In this document: positions 34,201 through 44,226 of the stretch, piece by piece | Position numbering within the stretch: the stretch's first letter is position 1 | Layout: every line of letters begins with the position of its first letter | From: Apiosordaria backusii | Taxonomy: Eukaryota; Ascomycota; Sordariomycetes; Sordariales; Lasiosphaeriaceae | Assembly: GCA_030549205.1 (NCBI GenBank) | Contig: JAUKTV010000001.1 | Coordinates: 434,001-498,000, forward strand | Direction: 5' to 3' | DNA: 64,000 bases | The notes under the pieces: model-generated | The model's database searches: none | The model's input: only the letters and a program-made list of their open reading frames with translations | Told to the model about the DNA's origin: nothing | Translations under genes and position numbers: made by a program

Positions 34201-35187
34201 CTGTTTACAATACAACTGCTCGTGGGCAAGACTAACCTGGATGCCAAGTCCACGGCAGACTTGGGAACAGATTTCTTGGTGCCGTTGCCGCTGCTGCTGT
34301 ACCGACCCAGCCGCTTGCCAATCTTGACAAGCTGAGGCTCCACATTCTCAACGTAGATGACTCTCAAATGCGGCCAAACTGTGCTATCGAGGAAGAGGTT
34401 TGTCTTATTCCACGCCCATGCGCACGTCGGTGCCACAGTTCCCAGCGCAAAGTCCGAAGTGGCGTGATAAGCCTGCAATGCGTAGGGCTGAGCAAACTGA
34501 TACGAAGGCAGCAGAAACTCGTGGTATGTCTGGAGAGCGTTGGTCCGTACAATTTCGTAGTAAGGTCCGACAGCGGCCGACAGCTGATCAAGGTGCGGCG
34601 CCAGTGTCTGGTCATATTGGGCCTTGGCCAGTTGCTGGACCTTGGTGATTTGGGGCTGGACAGTCTTTTCCCATTGTGCCTTTCCATATATCTGTGCCTG
34701 CTCTACTCGTGGAGCACCATGCTGCTTCGCGTAGCCCCATGCTGGCGCGATAACCCTTTCGTCCACAGTGTCGTAGTATGGGCGCGCCAACTCGACATAC
34801 GGGGCGGCATAGGCATCGTAGTATGGCTCGAGATGTGGTGTTACTGCATGCTTGAGCTGAAAGTAGTGCTTGCAGACAAATGGGGAGTTTTCGTCACACG
34901 CGTCGAGAGTGGCCGGGCATCGGAACAGAATCGTTATGATCGAATACCACGTAACGAGTCTGCGATGCAAATCTGTGTCAGCTTTCTGTCTGATGTGGGC
35001 TGGCCCAGCTGTTATTTGCTCACCTGGCGATGATACTCAGTAGCCGAGACAGGACACCTGGCCCGCGACTCCTGCTGGTCCTTTTTTGTAGGGTGTGGTG
35101 GCCATTCAAAGTCGGCGACTTGATGGCGCCGTTGATGCCATTTGCAGCCCGGTGGGCTTTCATTGTTGTGCCGTTTTTGTCGTCCAT
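31260..35187 (-). CDS. Large membrane-anchored Ala/Ser-rich coiled-coil protein
   Basis: Exons 35024-35187, 34237-34959 and 31260-34182 give 1269 residues. The start MDDKNGTTMKAHRAANG is followed, across intron 1, by one hydrophobic stretch (LLSIIARLVTWYSIITILF, about residues 48-66) that would act as a signal anchor. Next come Tyr/Pro-rich repeats (VTPHLEPYYDAYAAPYVELA), long charged helices (about residues 340-640), an acidic stretch, and a C-terminal third of Ala/Ser blocks resembling A-S-A-A-S-x-A-S-E with interspersed Y-x-x-A units. Intron 2 is 54 nt, stop-free and in frame, so retention would simply add 18 residues. Similar fungal proteins carry automatic names such as 'transcription factor hoxa13'; nothing here resembles a homeodomain. 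An ER or envelope-associated structural or LEA-like role is conceivable but not shown. Confidence 0.87.
31580..32045 (-). repeat. Ala/Ser-rich imperfect coding repeats
   Basis: Within the large minus-strand gene, near-tandem units encode A-S-V-A-S-E-S-A-A-S-like stretches. Codons vary between copies, which points to an old, selected low-complexity region. Confidence 0.6.
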
Positions 35188-36712
35188 GGCGCAAGACGAT
35201 TCAGCGCCAGGCTGAGGAGACTAGAAGAGAAAAAAGACAGCGCCAATGCGTCAAGCAGTAAAGCGGAAGAAATGGGCGTCGGACGACGATGATTCGCGCC
35301 GGATAGAAGGGAACAAGATGCTGAGGTCAGAAGCAAGTGGCAGTGGCGCCCAGGGTGAGGTGAGGCACCGTTGGAGAAAAGCCCTGGACCGGAGATGTCG
35401 CTCGGTTCGGTTGAGGGAAGCTTGGACGGACTCTGTCTGGAAATGCAGGGGACTGACTGCCAAGCGGGCGCTGTCTTGTCTTGTCCGCCTGTATTGATGT
35501 TGGGAATAGCAAAGTCAATATTAAATTAACTTTTAAGTGTTGGATGCAACTCTGAGTCTTGGGACGCCTGATTGCCTGGCTGAGTTTTGTGTTGTTTTTT
35601 TCTTCCAGAAAGCTGCAACAGCGTGACGACATCTGGCAGCTCGATTTCCTTGACAGGGCTAGGTCCTTCCATAGTGTGCCGCCCCCTCCGCGGACGTCAT
35701 AGGCGTGGGTGTGGTGCACCCAATCCCACAGCAGCAGCAGCCACAGCCCGAGGAACAAACACTCGAGTTGTCACAGGCAAGATAGTCTACACTATGTCTG
35801 GATCCTCTAGAATATGCACGACAAGGGATGGTGTTGACCCAAGGACCTTGACAGGAAGAGGGCCGTATGAAACCTTCCCGAGAAAATGAACATGTTGGTT
35901 CGGCTTGTCGAAATGTTTCAGATCGGCACCGGGAACGGCGAGGCAATGGCACCTCACCACTTCAACCTTAACCCTCAACCTCGTACGAGAGCGTACGAGA
36001 TGGCAGGTGCATGCAATACCAGCAATAACCCAAGCCAGCAAATCCAATTAAACTTCATTGACTTGATGTCATCGTAACCCGAGCTAATACTCCGTATTCA
36101 GCTCAGAGACTGTTCTGATTCTGAGATAAGTGCCCTAAAGCAGCATATGATTGATTACCTCAGCACAGCCTGGCATTTTGTGAAGTCATTGGGCACGTGC
36201 AAATGACCCACTCCGCCGCTATCCCCCGATTGCTGATTGGGTGGCTGAGGGCGTCTTTGTGCAAGCAAAGCCCCGGTCGTTGGGCGACCCTCCCACGCTG
36301 GTTTGGCCTGCATCTCCAGCGTGGAGTTGACGTGCCACCGGTGGGATTCTGGAACTTTGAAGATTTGCCATCGCATCCCATCTCCCCCATCTTTCCCATC
36401 TTCCAGTTCAAGCACCGTCCGGCTGACACCACCGCCCATCATCATATCACCGCTTTCTGTCGACAGACCGACGACTTCTCAACGACTACACCTGCGCTGT
36501 GGTGTGGCTTGAACTTACCTGGTAATAGGATATCTGCCTAGTTGGTTGCCACAACTTGCCCGCCGACCCTATCCGCCTTTTTGATCCGTGGTTCTGCCCT
36601 TTCTTGTTGTTCCCATGCGAAGTTAGAAAAGGGCTCCTGAAGTTCTTGCGTCGAATGGCGTCTTCTTAACGTCTTCCGCCGCGCACAATCACCCGACAAC
36701 GCTCCGGTGAAG
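35188..36712. other. Divergent promoter region
   Basis: This 1.5 kb lies between two genes transcribed away from each other. Only short frames without features are present. A pyrimidine-rich leader precedes the Doa10 start codon. Confidence 0.5.
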
Positions 36713-39700
36713 ATGGCGGACCCTCAACCTCTCGGCCCCTTTCCGGCCCCCGACCCCGATCGATTCCCAAATACCCGGCTGCGAGGCCATGTTCAGAGGC
36801 CAGACTCGACATCACAAGAACCACAGCCATCACACTCCGCAAGTGGCGCTGCCGACCCAGATACCTGCCGAATATGTCGCGGCGAGGGCACACCAGAAGA
36901 ACCGCTCTTTTACCCATGCCGATGCAGCGGGAGTATTAAGCATGTCCACCAGGACTGCTTGATGGAGTGGCTCTCTCATTCCCAAAAGAAGCACTGCGAG
37001 CTGTGCAAGACTCCCTTCCGCTTCACCAAGCTCTACGATCCAAATATGCCCAAGGCCCTTCCCTGGCACGTCTTTGCCAGCCACATGGCCAAATACATCT
37101 TCGCCAACATGCTGCTGTGGATGAGAGCGTCGCTGGTCGTGCTCGTTTGGTTAGGAGCCCTACCATACCTTATGAGGAGTGTATGGAGATTATTGTTTTG
37201 GTTCAGTGACGACGGTATGGCTGCTTTTTTGTTCCATCAAAGACAACACGGAAGGGATCAAATCGGCCAGCTTGCCTCGATCCCTGGCACAACGCCCAAT
37301 CCAGCCAGGAACCTGTTTGGAAACAACACTACGCTGGCTACTAACCTCATGCTTCCCGGCACAGCGTGCCTCGCCAAAAGCGCTTCTGGTATGGCCCAAA
37401 CCTCGAACGAACATTCGCCGACCACAACACTCTTCCGCCTTTTATTTGGGGCGCCCGACACGTCAGCTGCCGTTACAAGTGAGGCCGTCTCCATTTCAGC
37501 TAGGAGTAATTCCCTATTGAGCGGGGTCAGCTTTCTTCGTAATCTCACGAGACATCCCTGGCTGAACGACAAGATCATTGAAATCATCGAGGGCCAGATT
37601 GTGACAATACTGGTCATTGTTTGCTTTATTCTCATCATCTTGGTTCGCGACTATGTTGTTCAACAGCAGCCGGAAATCAACATGCGTGCTGCATTTGCAG
37701 CTGCTGAAAACGCACCACTCCCCGCCCCACCACAGGAGCCTCCTGTGCGTCTAGAACCTGTCCCGCCCGAGGAGGAGCAACATGACGACCCGGGTCAGTG
37801 GGAAGATCTTCAGGCCCAGTGGAATGATGCTAGGATTGTCGAACAACCAGCTCACTTGGTGCTTGACGCCCGGCGTCAAGTTGCTCTGGCTCGTCTGCAG
37901 GCCCACGAAAGGCGGCTCCACCAAAGACGATGGTCAGACTCTGAAGAACGAGATCATGCGAGGTATGTGGATGACTATTACGCCGTCACGGGTCACGTTA
38001 GAGACGATGATCCAACCACGTCGGCTACTACCGCACCAATTCGTGCGCCCTTGCCGCCTTCCCCCTCCTTCGTTCCAAGGCAAGAGCTAGATGCTGTTGT
38101 CAACACGGGCACGCGTGACTTGAACGATCCAAGAAATCGACCTCTCCACGATTTCCTTGCCATCTATCAGCGTGCCAAGGGAGATCCGCAACGAATTCTC
38201 GAAATTGCCAGAGATCAAGGGGCCGAGGAGCGACTGGATTACTGGTTGGCTCTCACCCGGTCGTTATTGGATCGTCAGAATCGCGCACTGGCTGGTGTCG
38301 AGGACAACTCGGACGGCAGCAGTGGTGCCGAGAATACTCCACCATCGAGCACCGACGCTCGCTTCGAAATCCTGGACTCTCCGCCCTCTGGCGGTCTCCG
38401 TCCACCCATCCGGACTGTGGATTGGACGCCTTTCTCCACCGCTGAAGGCGATAGCGGATCCCAACATGACAGAAAAGGCAAAGGGATACTCAGAGAAGAC
38501 TCTGATGGTGAAGACGATGATGGTGAAGCCAGTGAAAGACATCCGGCAAGTCCGCTGCGACCAAGGGCCAACACCGACGGCCCCAAGATTAGCGATACCA
38601 TTCACCCCTTGGCGAACAACAGCTGGTCATTCCAAGCATTAACGGAACAAGAGCCGGATTCGTCGCTGAACGAGCATCAAGGGTTCGATTCAGCATCCTC
38701 GGGGCACTCTACTTTTGGCTCACCCGAACGTCCCGCTCTTCGACAAGCTGTTTCGCCCAGACCGAAATTTACCGAGGCTGTATTCGATCTCGAACAGTCC
38801 GCCCACTCAGGCCTGCAACCGATCACCAGTGCCGATGAGGAGATAACAATGGATCGTTGGACTTCAGATCAGCGATCGAGCACGAATCTACTGGATGCAA
38901 TCTCTGGCGCTGAAACAGAGCCGATGGAAAGCTATACTGGGTCGGCCTTGTTACAGAACGGGGAGGATGCCGATGCTCTACCCGAGCAACACACACCGGA
39001 TGTGCCAGCACCGCGGCCCCAACCCGTGGGAATCGTCGACAGACTTGCTGATTTCATGTGGCGCGATGTGGATGGAATCGACCCAGCCGAGCTCGTGGCA
39101 GTTGATCCTCTGCAATTCGAGGTGGAGGATGGTGACCTCGGGGACGATGAGGTCGAAGATGAAGTTCCTGAAGTGCCAGCACGAGACAGAGAGGCCGTCG
39201 AAGCCGCCGTGGCAGCTGGCCTCGATCCAGAGGCGATTGAAGATGCCGAAGATCTGGAGGGAATCCTGGAGCTCCTGGGCATGAGAGGTCCTGTCGCTGG
39301 CTTGTTCCAGAATGCGATATTTTGCTCTTTCCTCGTGTCGATCACAGTATTTCTCGGTATCGTGGTCCCCTATAATATCGGGCGCATCACGGTCTGGATG
39401 GTCGCGAATCCCACCCGGCCGGCACGGATTCTCTTCAGCTTGTGTATGCTTGTTCAGGACTTTGCCATTGTATTGTTCGCATCCGCTGCGTGGTTTGGCG
39501 CCGAGACTCTGCTGTTATTCACAACAGCCTGGCGATTTTTGGGCCCTAGTGTGCTTGGCCCAGCAGTCAACCTCCTCGCCACCACATCATCCATGTCCTG
39601 GGCCACGATGGTGAGTGCTGTCAACAGGGTTGGGAGCAGCTTCGTTGCAGAATTCACCTACATTTCCGGTACCGAGATACAAAACTTTTCTGCCATCAGC

Positions 39701-42139
39701 CATGAGGCATTGCTCCAGCTCAAGGCTCAGATTGGCCTGGGAGCGAGTGCGTTAACGACAGCGGCCCAATACCTCTTCTCTGGTGACTACGCCGAGAAGA
39801 GTTCCGAGGTTGTATCCTTCGCGACGAGGCTCTTGGCGATGGTATTAGAAGGGTTGAAGCAGCTTCCCAGCGTCCTGACAAACCCTAGTTCCTGGGTTCT
39901 CAACCTCAACCTCCCAGACACCACGGCGACAGCGTTTGATGCAGAACTCGCTCAGTGGAGCGGCACGGACAGATTCTGGGCCATCGTGGCTGGCTATGTG
40001 GCAATCTCTCTCATGGCTGGCCTCTACTTGCGACGAGGCAGCCCGCTCTTCACTGGGCCGACCGGCCAGGACTGGGAAGCTTCCATTATTGACGGCCTCA
40101 ACCAAGCCAGCGGGGTCATGAAGGTGATCCTCATCATCGGTATCGAGATGCTCGTCTTCCCCCTCTACTGCGGTTTGCTTCTTGACCTGGCGCTGCTCCC
40201 CCTTTTCGAGGGCGCCACAGTCAAGTCCCGCGTCATCTTTACCATGAACTACCCGGTCACGTCCATCTTTGTTCACTGGTTCGTAGGAACGGGTTACATG
40301 TTTCACTTTGCCCTGTTCGTATCCATGTGTCGAAAGATCATGCGCAAAGGGGTTCTCTATTTTATCCGCGACCCCGACGATCCGGAATTCCACCCGGTAC
40401 GCGATGTCTTGGAACGCAGCGTCACGACCCAGCTTCGTAAAATCCTGTTCTCTGCCTTGGTGTATGGAGCTCTTGTTATGGTATGTTTGGGCGGTGTTGT
40501 CTGGGGGTTGGCGCTGTCGGTCTCGAGCGTTCTACCGATTCACTACTCATCCAACGAACCCGTGCTCGAGTTTCCCATCGATCTACTCTTTTACAACTTC
40601 CTCATGCCGCTGGCTGTTCGTTACTTCAAGCCCAGCGACGGGCTACACGCCATGTACACGTGGTGGTTCCGCAAATGCGCTCGGGGTCTGCGGGTGACTT
40701 GGTTCTTGTTTGGTGAGCGTCGCATCGATGAAGAAGGCGAACTGGCCTTGAGGAGTGACTCTCCCGATTTTGGTCTGCCGTGGTGGCGAAAACTGTTCCT
40801 TGAAGCGGAAAATGACCAAGTGCGGGCAAAGAGGTGGACAAACCTCTTTGAGCCCAGCCCCGACAAGCCGACCGTCATGCGGACCGAGGAGGCTCTCATC
40901 TTGAACACTGCCAAAGCAGCCCTCGTTGAGTCAGGCCAACTGATCCCCGACGGACGCTATGTCCGGGCGCCTTGCTCCGATCAGGTCAAAATTCCCAAAG
41001 GCAGGAGGGTCTTTCTTGACGTATCTGAAGACAACAAGCGACTGGACGATGCCGCACCAACTGACCTTTATAACTCAGAAGAGTTCCAGTTCGTCTACGT
41101 ACCGCCTCACTTTCGGCTTCGCGTCTTCCTCTTCATCACGTTCATCTGGGTCTTTGCCGCCATCACAGGTGTCAGCTTCACCATTTTGCCACTTGTCTTT
41201 GGCCGGTGGATGTTTAGGTCGCTGCTTCCCAACCACATCCATACCAACGATATCTATGCCTTCAGCATCGGCATTTATATCCTTGGTTCCGCTGCTTATG
41301 TCGCATTTCATGCTCGGTCCATTTATCATGCCGCGCAGGAGTGGTCCGACAACTTTACAAGAAGCGTCGTCAACGGGGAGGCCCTCCGGCCGGTCATCGA
41401 TGGGTGCATTGGGGTTGCCAAGATCATTTACGCCTACTTCTTTTTCTATATCGTCTTCCCTCTCATGGTTGCATCATTGATGGAGCTCTATGCGCTAATG
41501 CCACTGCATGAGGTCATGTATGGTGCTCTACTGAAAAAGGACAATGGTGTTCCGGGGTTGTTGAATGGGACAACTAGAGGTGTTGAACTCAACGCGAAAC
41601 ACACGGTTCGTGTGATCCAGGGTTGGACCATTGGCTTGCTCTATCTCAAACTCAGCACCCGCGTTATCACAGCCTGGTTTCCGGGCACCCGTATTGCCGC
41701 AGCCGTGATGGCTATCTTCCGGCACGGCTGGCTGCATCCAGATGTTGCCGTACTGACCCGGGCTTTCATCGTGCCTGGTCTCATCCTCTGGAGCAGTGCC
41801 GTTATCGCGCCGTTCTTCCTTGCCAAATTCAGCGTGGCCAACGGGCTGGATGAAGTCCTCTTCCAGTCACCAGATGGCACGCTTCTTGCTGAGCATGAGG
41901 AGTTGCGTCATGCATATGAAGTCCTGATACACCGGCTGAGTTACCCGGTCATGGCTGTGTTTGTGGTGTCTGCCTTTGGACTCTGGAGCATGTTTGGTGT
42001 GTTTAAGAGGTGGAACATGCGTATCAGGGATGAGGCATACCTCATTGGCGAGAGGCTGCATAACTTTGGCGCATCTGTGGGAAACGGCACGCCAAAGGGG
42101 AAGAGCACAGCCTGGAGAGGCACGCCGGGAAGGATATAG
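36713..42139 (+). CDS. Doa10/TEB4-type RING-CH E3 ubiquitin ligase of the ER membrane
   Basis: A single uninterrupted exon of 5427 nt encodes 1808 residues (yeast Doa10/Ssm4 has about 1320). The start is ATGGCGGACCC at 36713. A C4HC3 RING-CH finger occupies about residues 52-100 (CRIC, PCRCSGS, VHQDC, CELC), followed directly by a first membrane pair and the linker typical of MARCH-type ligases. A very long acidic, disordered insertion runs from about residue 330 to 840. The second half has about a dozen hydrophobic helices and the conserved TEB4-Doa10 region (LLDLALLPLFEG, HWFVGTGYMFHF, FIRDPDDPEFHPVRDVL). The last 40 residues contain RIRDEAYLIGERLHNFG, which matches the conserved C-terminal element. 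The enzyme marks misfolded ER and nuclear-envelope proteins for ERAD. The gene ends convergently with the transporter gene. Confidence 0.96.
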   Translation: MADPQPLGPFPAPDPDRFPNTRLRGHVQRPDSTSQEPQPSHSASGAADPDTCRICRGEGTPEEPLFYPCRCSGSIKHVHQDCLMEWLSHSQKKHCELCKTPFRFTKLYDPNMPKALPWHVFASHMAKYIFANMLLWMRASLVVLVWLGALPYLMRSVWRLLFWFSDDGMAAFLFHQRQHGRDQIGQLASIPGTTPNPARNLFGNNTTLATNLMLPGTACLAKSASGMAQTSNEHSPTTTLFRLLFGAPDTSAAVTSEAVSISARSNSLLSGVSFLRNLTRHPWLNDKIIEIIEGQIVTILVIVCFILIILVRDYVVQQQPEINMRAAFAAAENAPLPAPPQEPPVRLEPVPPEEEQHDDPGQWEDLQAQWNDARIVEQPAHLVLDARRQVALARLQAHERRLHQRRWSDSEERDHARYVDDYYAVTGHVRDDDPTTSATTAPIRAPLPPSPSFVPRQELDAVVNTGTRDLNDPRNRPLHDFLAIYQRAKGDPQRILEIARDQGAEERLDYWLALTRSLLDRQNRALAGVEDNSDGSSGAENTPPSSTDARFEILDSPPSGGLRPPIRTVDWTPFSTAEGDSGSQHDRKGKGILREDSDGEDDDGEASERHPASPLRPRANTDGPKISDTIHPLANNSWSFQALTEQEPDSSLNEHQGFDSASSGHSTFGSPERPALRQAVSPRPKFTEAVFDLEQSAHSGLQPITSADEEITMDRWTSDQRSSTNLLDAISGAETEPMESYTGSALLQNGEDADALPEQHTPDVPAPRPQPVGIVDRLADFMWRDVDGIDPAELVAVDPLQFEVEDGDLGDDEVEDEVPEVPARDREAVEAAVAAGLDPEAIEDAEDLEGILELLGMRGPVAGLFQNAIFCSFLVSITVFLGIVVPYNIGRITVWMVANPTRPARILFSLCMLVQDFAIVLFASAAWFGAETLLLFTTAWRFLGPSVLGPAVNLLATTSSMSWATMVSAVNRVGSSFVAEFTYISGTEIQNFSAISHEALLQLKAQIGLGASALTTAAQYLFSGDYAEKSSEVVSFATRLLAMVLEGLKQLPSVLTNPSSWVLNLNLPDTTATAFDAELAQWSGTDRFWAIVAGYVAISLMAGLYLRRGSPLFTGPTGQDWEASIIDGLNQASGVMKVILIIGIEMLVFPLYCGLLLDLALLPLFEGATVKSRVIFTMNYPVTSIFVHWFVGTGYMFHFALFVSMCRKIMRKGVLYFIRDPDDPEFHPVRDVLERSVTTQLRKILFSALVYGALVMVCLGGVVWGLALSVSSVLPIHYSSNEPVLEFPIDLLFYNFLMPLAVRYFKPSDGLHAMYTWWFRKCARGLRVTWFLFGERRIDEEGELALRSDSPDFGLPWWRKLFLEAENDQVRAKRWTNLFEPSPDKPTVMRTEEALILNTAKAALVESGQLIPDGRYVRAPCSDQVKIPKGRRVFLDVSEDNKRLDDAAPTDLYNSEEFQFVYVPPHFRLRVFLFITFIWVFAAITGVSFTILPLVFGRWMFRSLLPNHIHTNDIYAFSIGIYILGSAAYVAFHARSIYHAAQEWSDNFTRSVVNGEALRPVIDGCIGVAKIIYAYFFFYIVFPLMVASLMELYALMPLHEVMYGALLKKDNGVPGLLNGTTRGVELNAKHTVRVIQGWTIGLLYLKLSTRVITAWFPGTRIAAAVMAIFRHGWLHPDVAVLTRAFIVPGLILWSSAVIAPFFLAKFSVANGLDEVLFQSPDGTLLAEHEELRHAYEVLIHRLSYPVMAVFVVSAFGLWSMFGVFKRWNMRIRDEAYLIGERLHNFGASVGNGTPKGKSTAWRGTPGRI

Positions 42140-42562
42140 CAGGGAGATGATCTTGTACGACGGCACATTCCATAAACAAACACAAACGAGACATGTTTTT
42201 TTTCTTGGGCCAGGTACACATAGACGGTTTGCATGGGTTGGCTTGGCGTTTTGGGGGAGAGGTTGATTGGTCAAGGAGTGGAATTACAGCGAACAATCCG
42301 GGCGGAACTTGTTTAAGGGTTGAGCGATTCTGAGTGTACATCTTAATGTTTTGTGTGTAGCATCATAAGTACATGCCTCAATGAACGACTGGTGAATTCA
42401 CGCCGTGATGGGTCTGCATCGCCGGAAAAGGGGTAAGTGGGTCCTGAAAAAGGGGTGCCAACCACCGCCAAAGGGCTTGGCAGGTTGATGCTTTTTTTAT
42501 TAGGTACCTATCTATGTGAGGGAGAATAACAACCATTTACACCAAGAGGAAGAGGCATCCTT
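42140..42562. other. Convergent 3' spacer
   Basis: The 3' regions of two converging genes meet here. A TAGGTACCTA palindrome lies at 42501-42510. No gene is seen. Confidence 0.5.
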
Positions 42563-44226
42563 TCAATGATCTTCCACATCTTCATCCCGACCTGGATAAA
42601 GAATGTCGCTGATCACCACTGCCCTGACGCAGTGGAACAAAACGAACATGTAAACGACCAACAAACAATCGACACGGCCGTTGAGAACCACAAGACAAAT
42701 TCATTTTGAAACACCTTTCCGAGAGAGATCGTTGCCAGGATGAAACCCGTGTTTGGAAAAACCGATGCCCACCACCCCAGATGGAAATACTTGGGCGGGC
42801 TCTGAACCACAGCCAGCACGGCGATCGCGAACCACCAAAAGCTCAACGCCCAGAGAAACCCAGCTCCGACGATGGCCATCATGAGCATGATGCTCGAGTC
42901 TAACAAGCCGTCCATGTTGGCGTCGAAGCTTCCGGGGAGGGACTGGGCCAGCCCGATAAAGGCCAGCGCGGTGAAGCTCGGCGGGCCGACGCACATGAAC
43001 AACCCGGGCCTGTGCTCCCTGTCTGGAGGCCCCGATTGCATCAGCCGGCCGACCATGTGCGCGTACATCATGACTGCCACGCTTATACCCAGGCCTTGGC
43101 AGCTGAGGCCGCTGACGATGATGGGGAGCGCCATGGCGGGAGGTTGGGTGGATGCAATGACGGAGGCGATGGTGCCTGACAGCATCACCGGAAAGATGGG
43201 CAAAATCCAAGTCGGCATCATGGTCTGGAGGCCGAAGGAGTGCCGCCGGCCAAAGACGAAGGAGTATTGCGCTACGGCGAGGCAGGTGGACAGGGCGACA
43301 TACACCCAAAAGGCGATTTGGATGGCCCAGCGGAGGGCCTGGCGCTCGCTGTCCCATGATTGGACGGAAGCGGGGATGCAGTACTTTTGCGTCGAGGTGA
43401 TGAGGGTCGCGATGGAGAGGAGGAAGGTGGGGACGAAGAAGCCCTCCCGCGGGTGGGTGATGGAGGCGACGAAGGTTCCCGGGTAGAGGAAGAAGCGGGC
43501 GAGGAGGAGGCCGGTGATGAGGGTGAAGAGGAGGATGTTGAGGATGTAGACAGCCAGGCCGATGACGGGGGTCAGGGAGGGGAACTGGTGGGGTTGGGCG
43601 TGGATGAGTAGGGAGAGGCCGCCGGTGGACATGGAGAGGGTGTACCATGCCCAGGTAAAGTGCTTGAGGCGGGCACGGAAGGAGAGACGGGGGCGGGGGT
43701 GCGTGTGGTTGTGAGCCTGGCCGGGGGAGGAGGTAGGAGAGGGGGAGGGTCGGTTGCCGAGGGCGCCATCGTCGGTGGTGCTGATAGCTGCGGTAGCTTC
43801 GATATCCTTCGGGGATGCTTTGAGTTCCAGCTCGGTGGGAAATCGGCTCAGGTGCCGCCGCCCGGGTATCGCGCGAGGCAGGCTGGTGCCAGAGATGGAG
43901 CCTCGTAGAGTTGGTGCCCGGGAGTCGATTTGTAGACCATGAACCAAATCGTCCTTTTCTAGGTCCCGAAACTCGTCGGGGCTTGGACTTTCACCCTCTG
44001 AGCTGGTTGATAGTCGACTGAGGCGACGCTCCCGGTCTCCCTGATGGCGGCCTTCAAGTGGGTCGTACTGAGATGCGTGGGAAGATCGACGGCGCATCAA
44101 ACGTGGGATTGGGGGTGCAGGACGATGGGGTGTTCTGGGGCCTGCCGCCTGTAGCTGGAACAGATCGTATTCTGGGTCTTGCTGGTTGGATCCAATATCA
44201 GTGCTGCCCGGCAGCGGTGCTGACAT
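42563..44226 (-). CDS. TDT-family (Mae1/Ssu1/SLAC1-like) transporter with C-terminal frameshift
   Basis: The protein has a 145-residue polar N-terminus followed by about ten membrane segments beginning FTWAWYTLSMSTGG, the entry signature of the tellurite-resistance/dicarboxylate transporter family. That family includes the malate permease Mae1, the sulfite pump Ssu1 and plant SLAC1. Read as one frame it stops at 42613 (537 residues) with a non-conserved tail. Near 42663-42665 the -1 frame takes over and encodes LLVVYMFVLFHCVRAVV and an end of family type, ILYPGRDEDVEDH, stopping at 42563. One extra T in a TTT run would connect the two frames. This is either an assembly error, a recent mutation, or a strain-specific shortened C-terminus. 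The substrate (malate or sulfite) cannot be decided from the sequence. Confidence 0.88.

Noticed and set aside
38676..38692. GGTTCGATTC-like tRNA B-box
   Set aside because: It lies inside the Doa10 coding region, with no matching A-box or cloverleaf; a similar hit at about 52135-52150 is also within coding sequence. I found no tRNA gene in the window.
42701..43648. A 315-codon minus frame inside the transporter gene
   Set aside because: It is His/Pro/Arg-rich and overlaps the transporter frame completely, so it is a GC-rich shadow.
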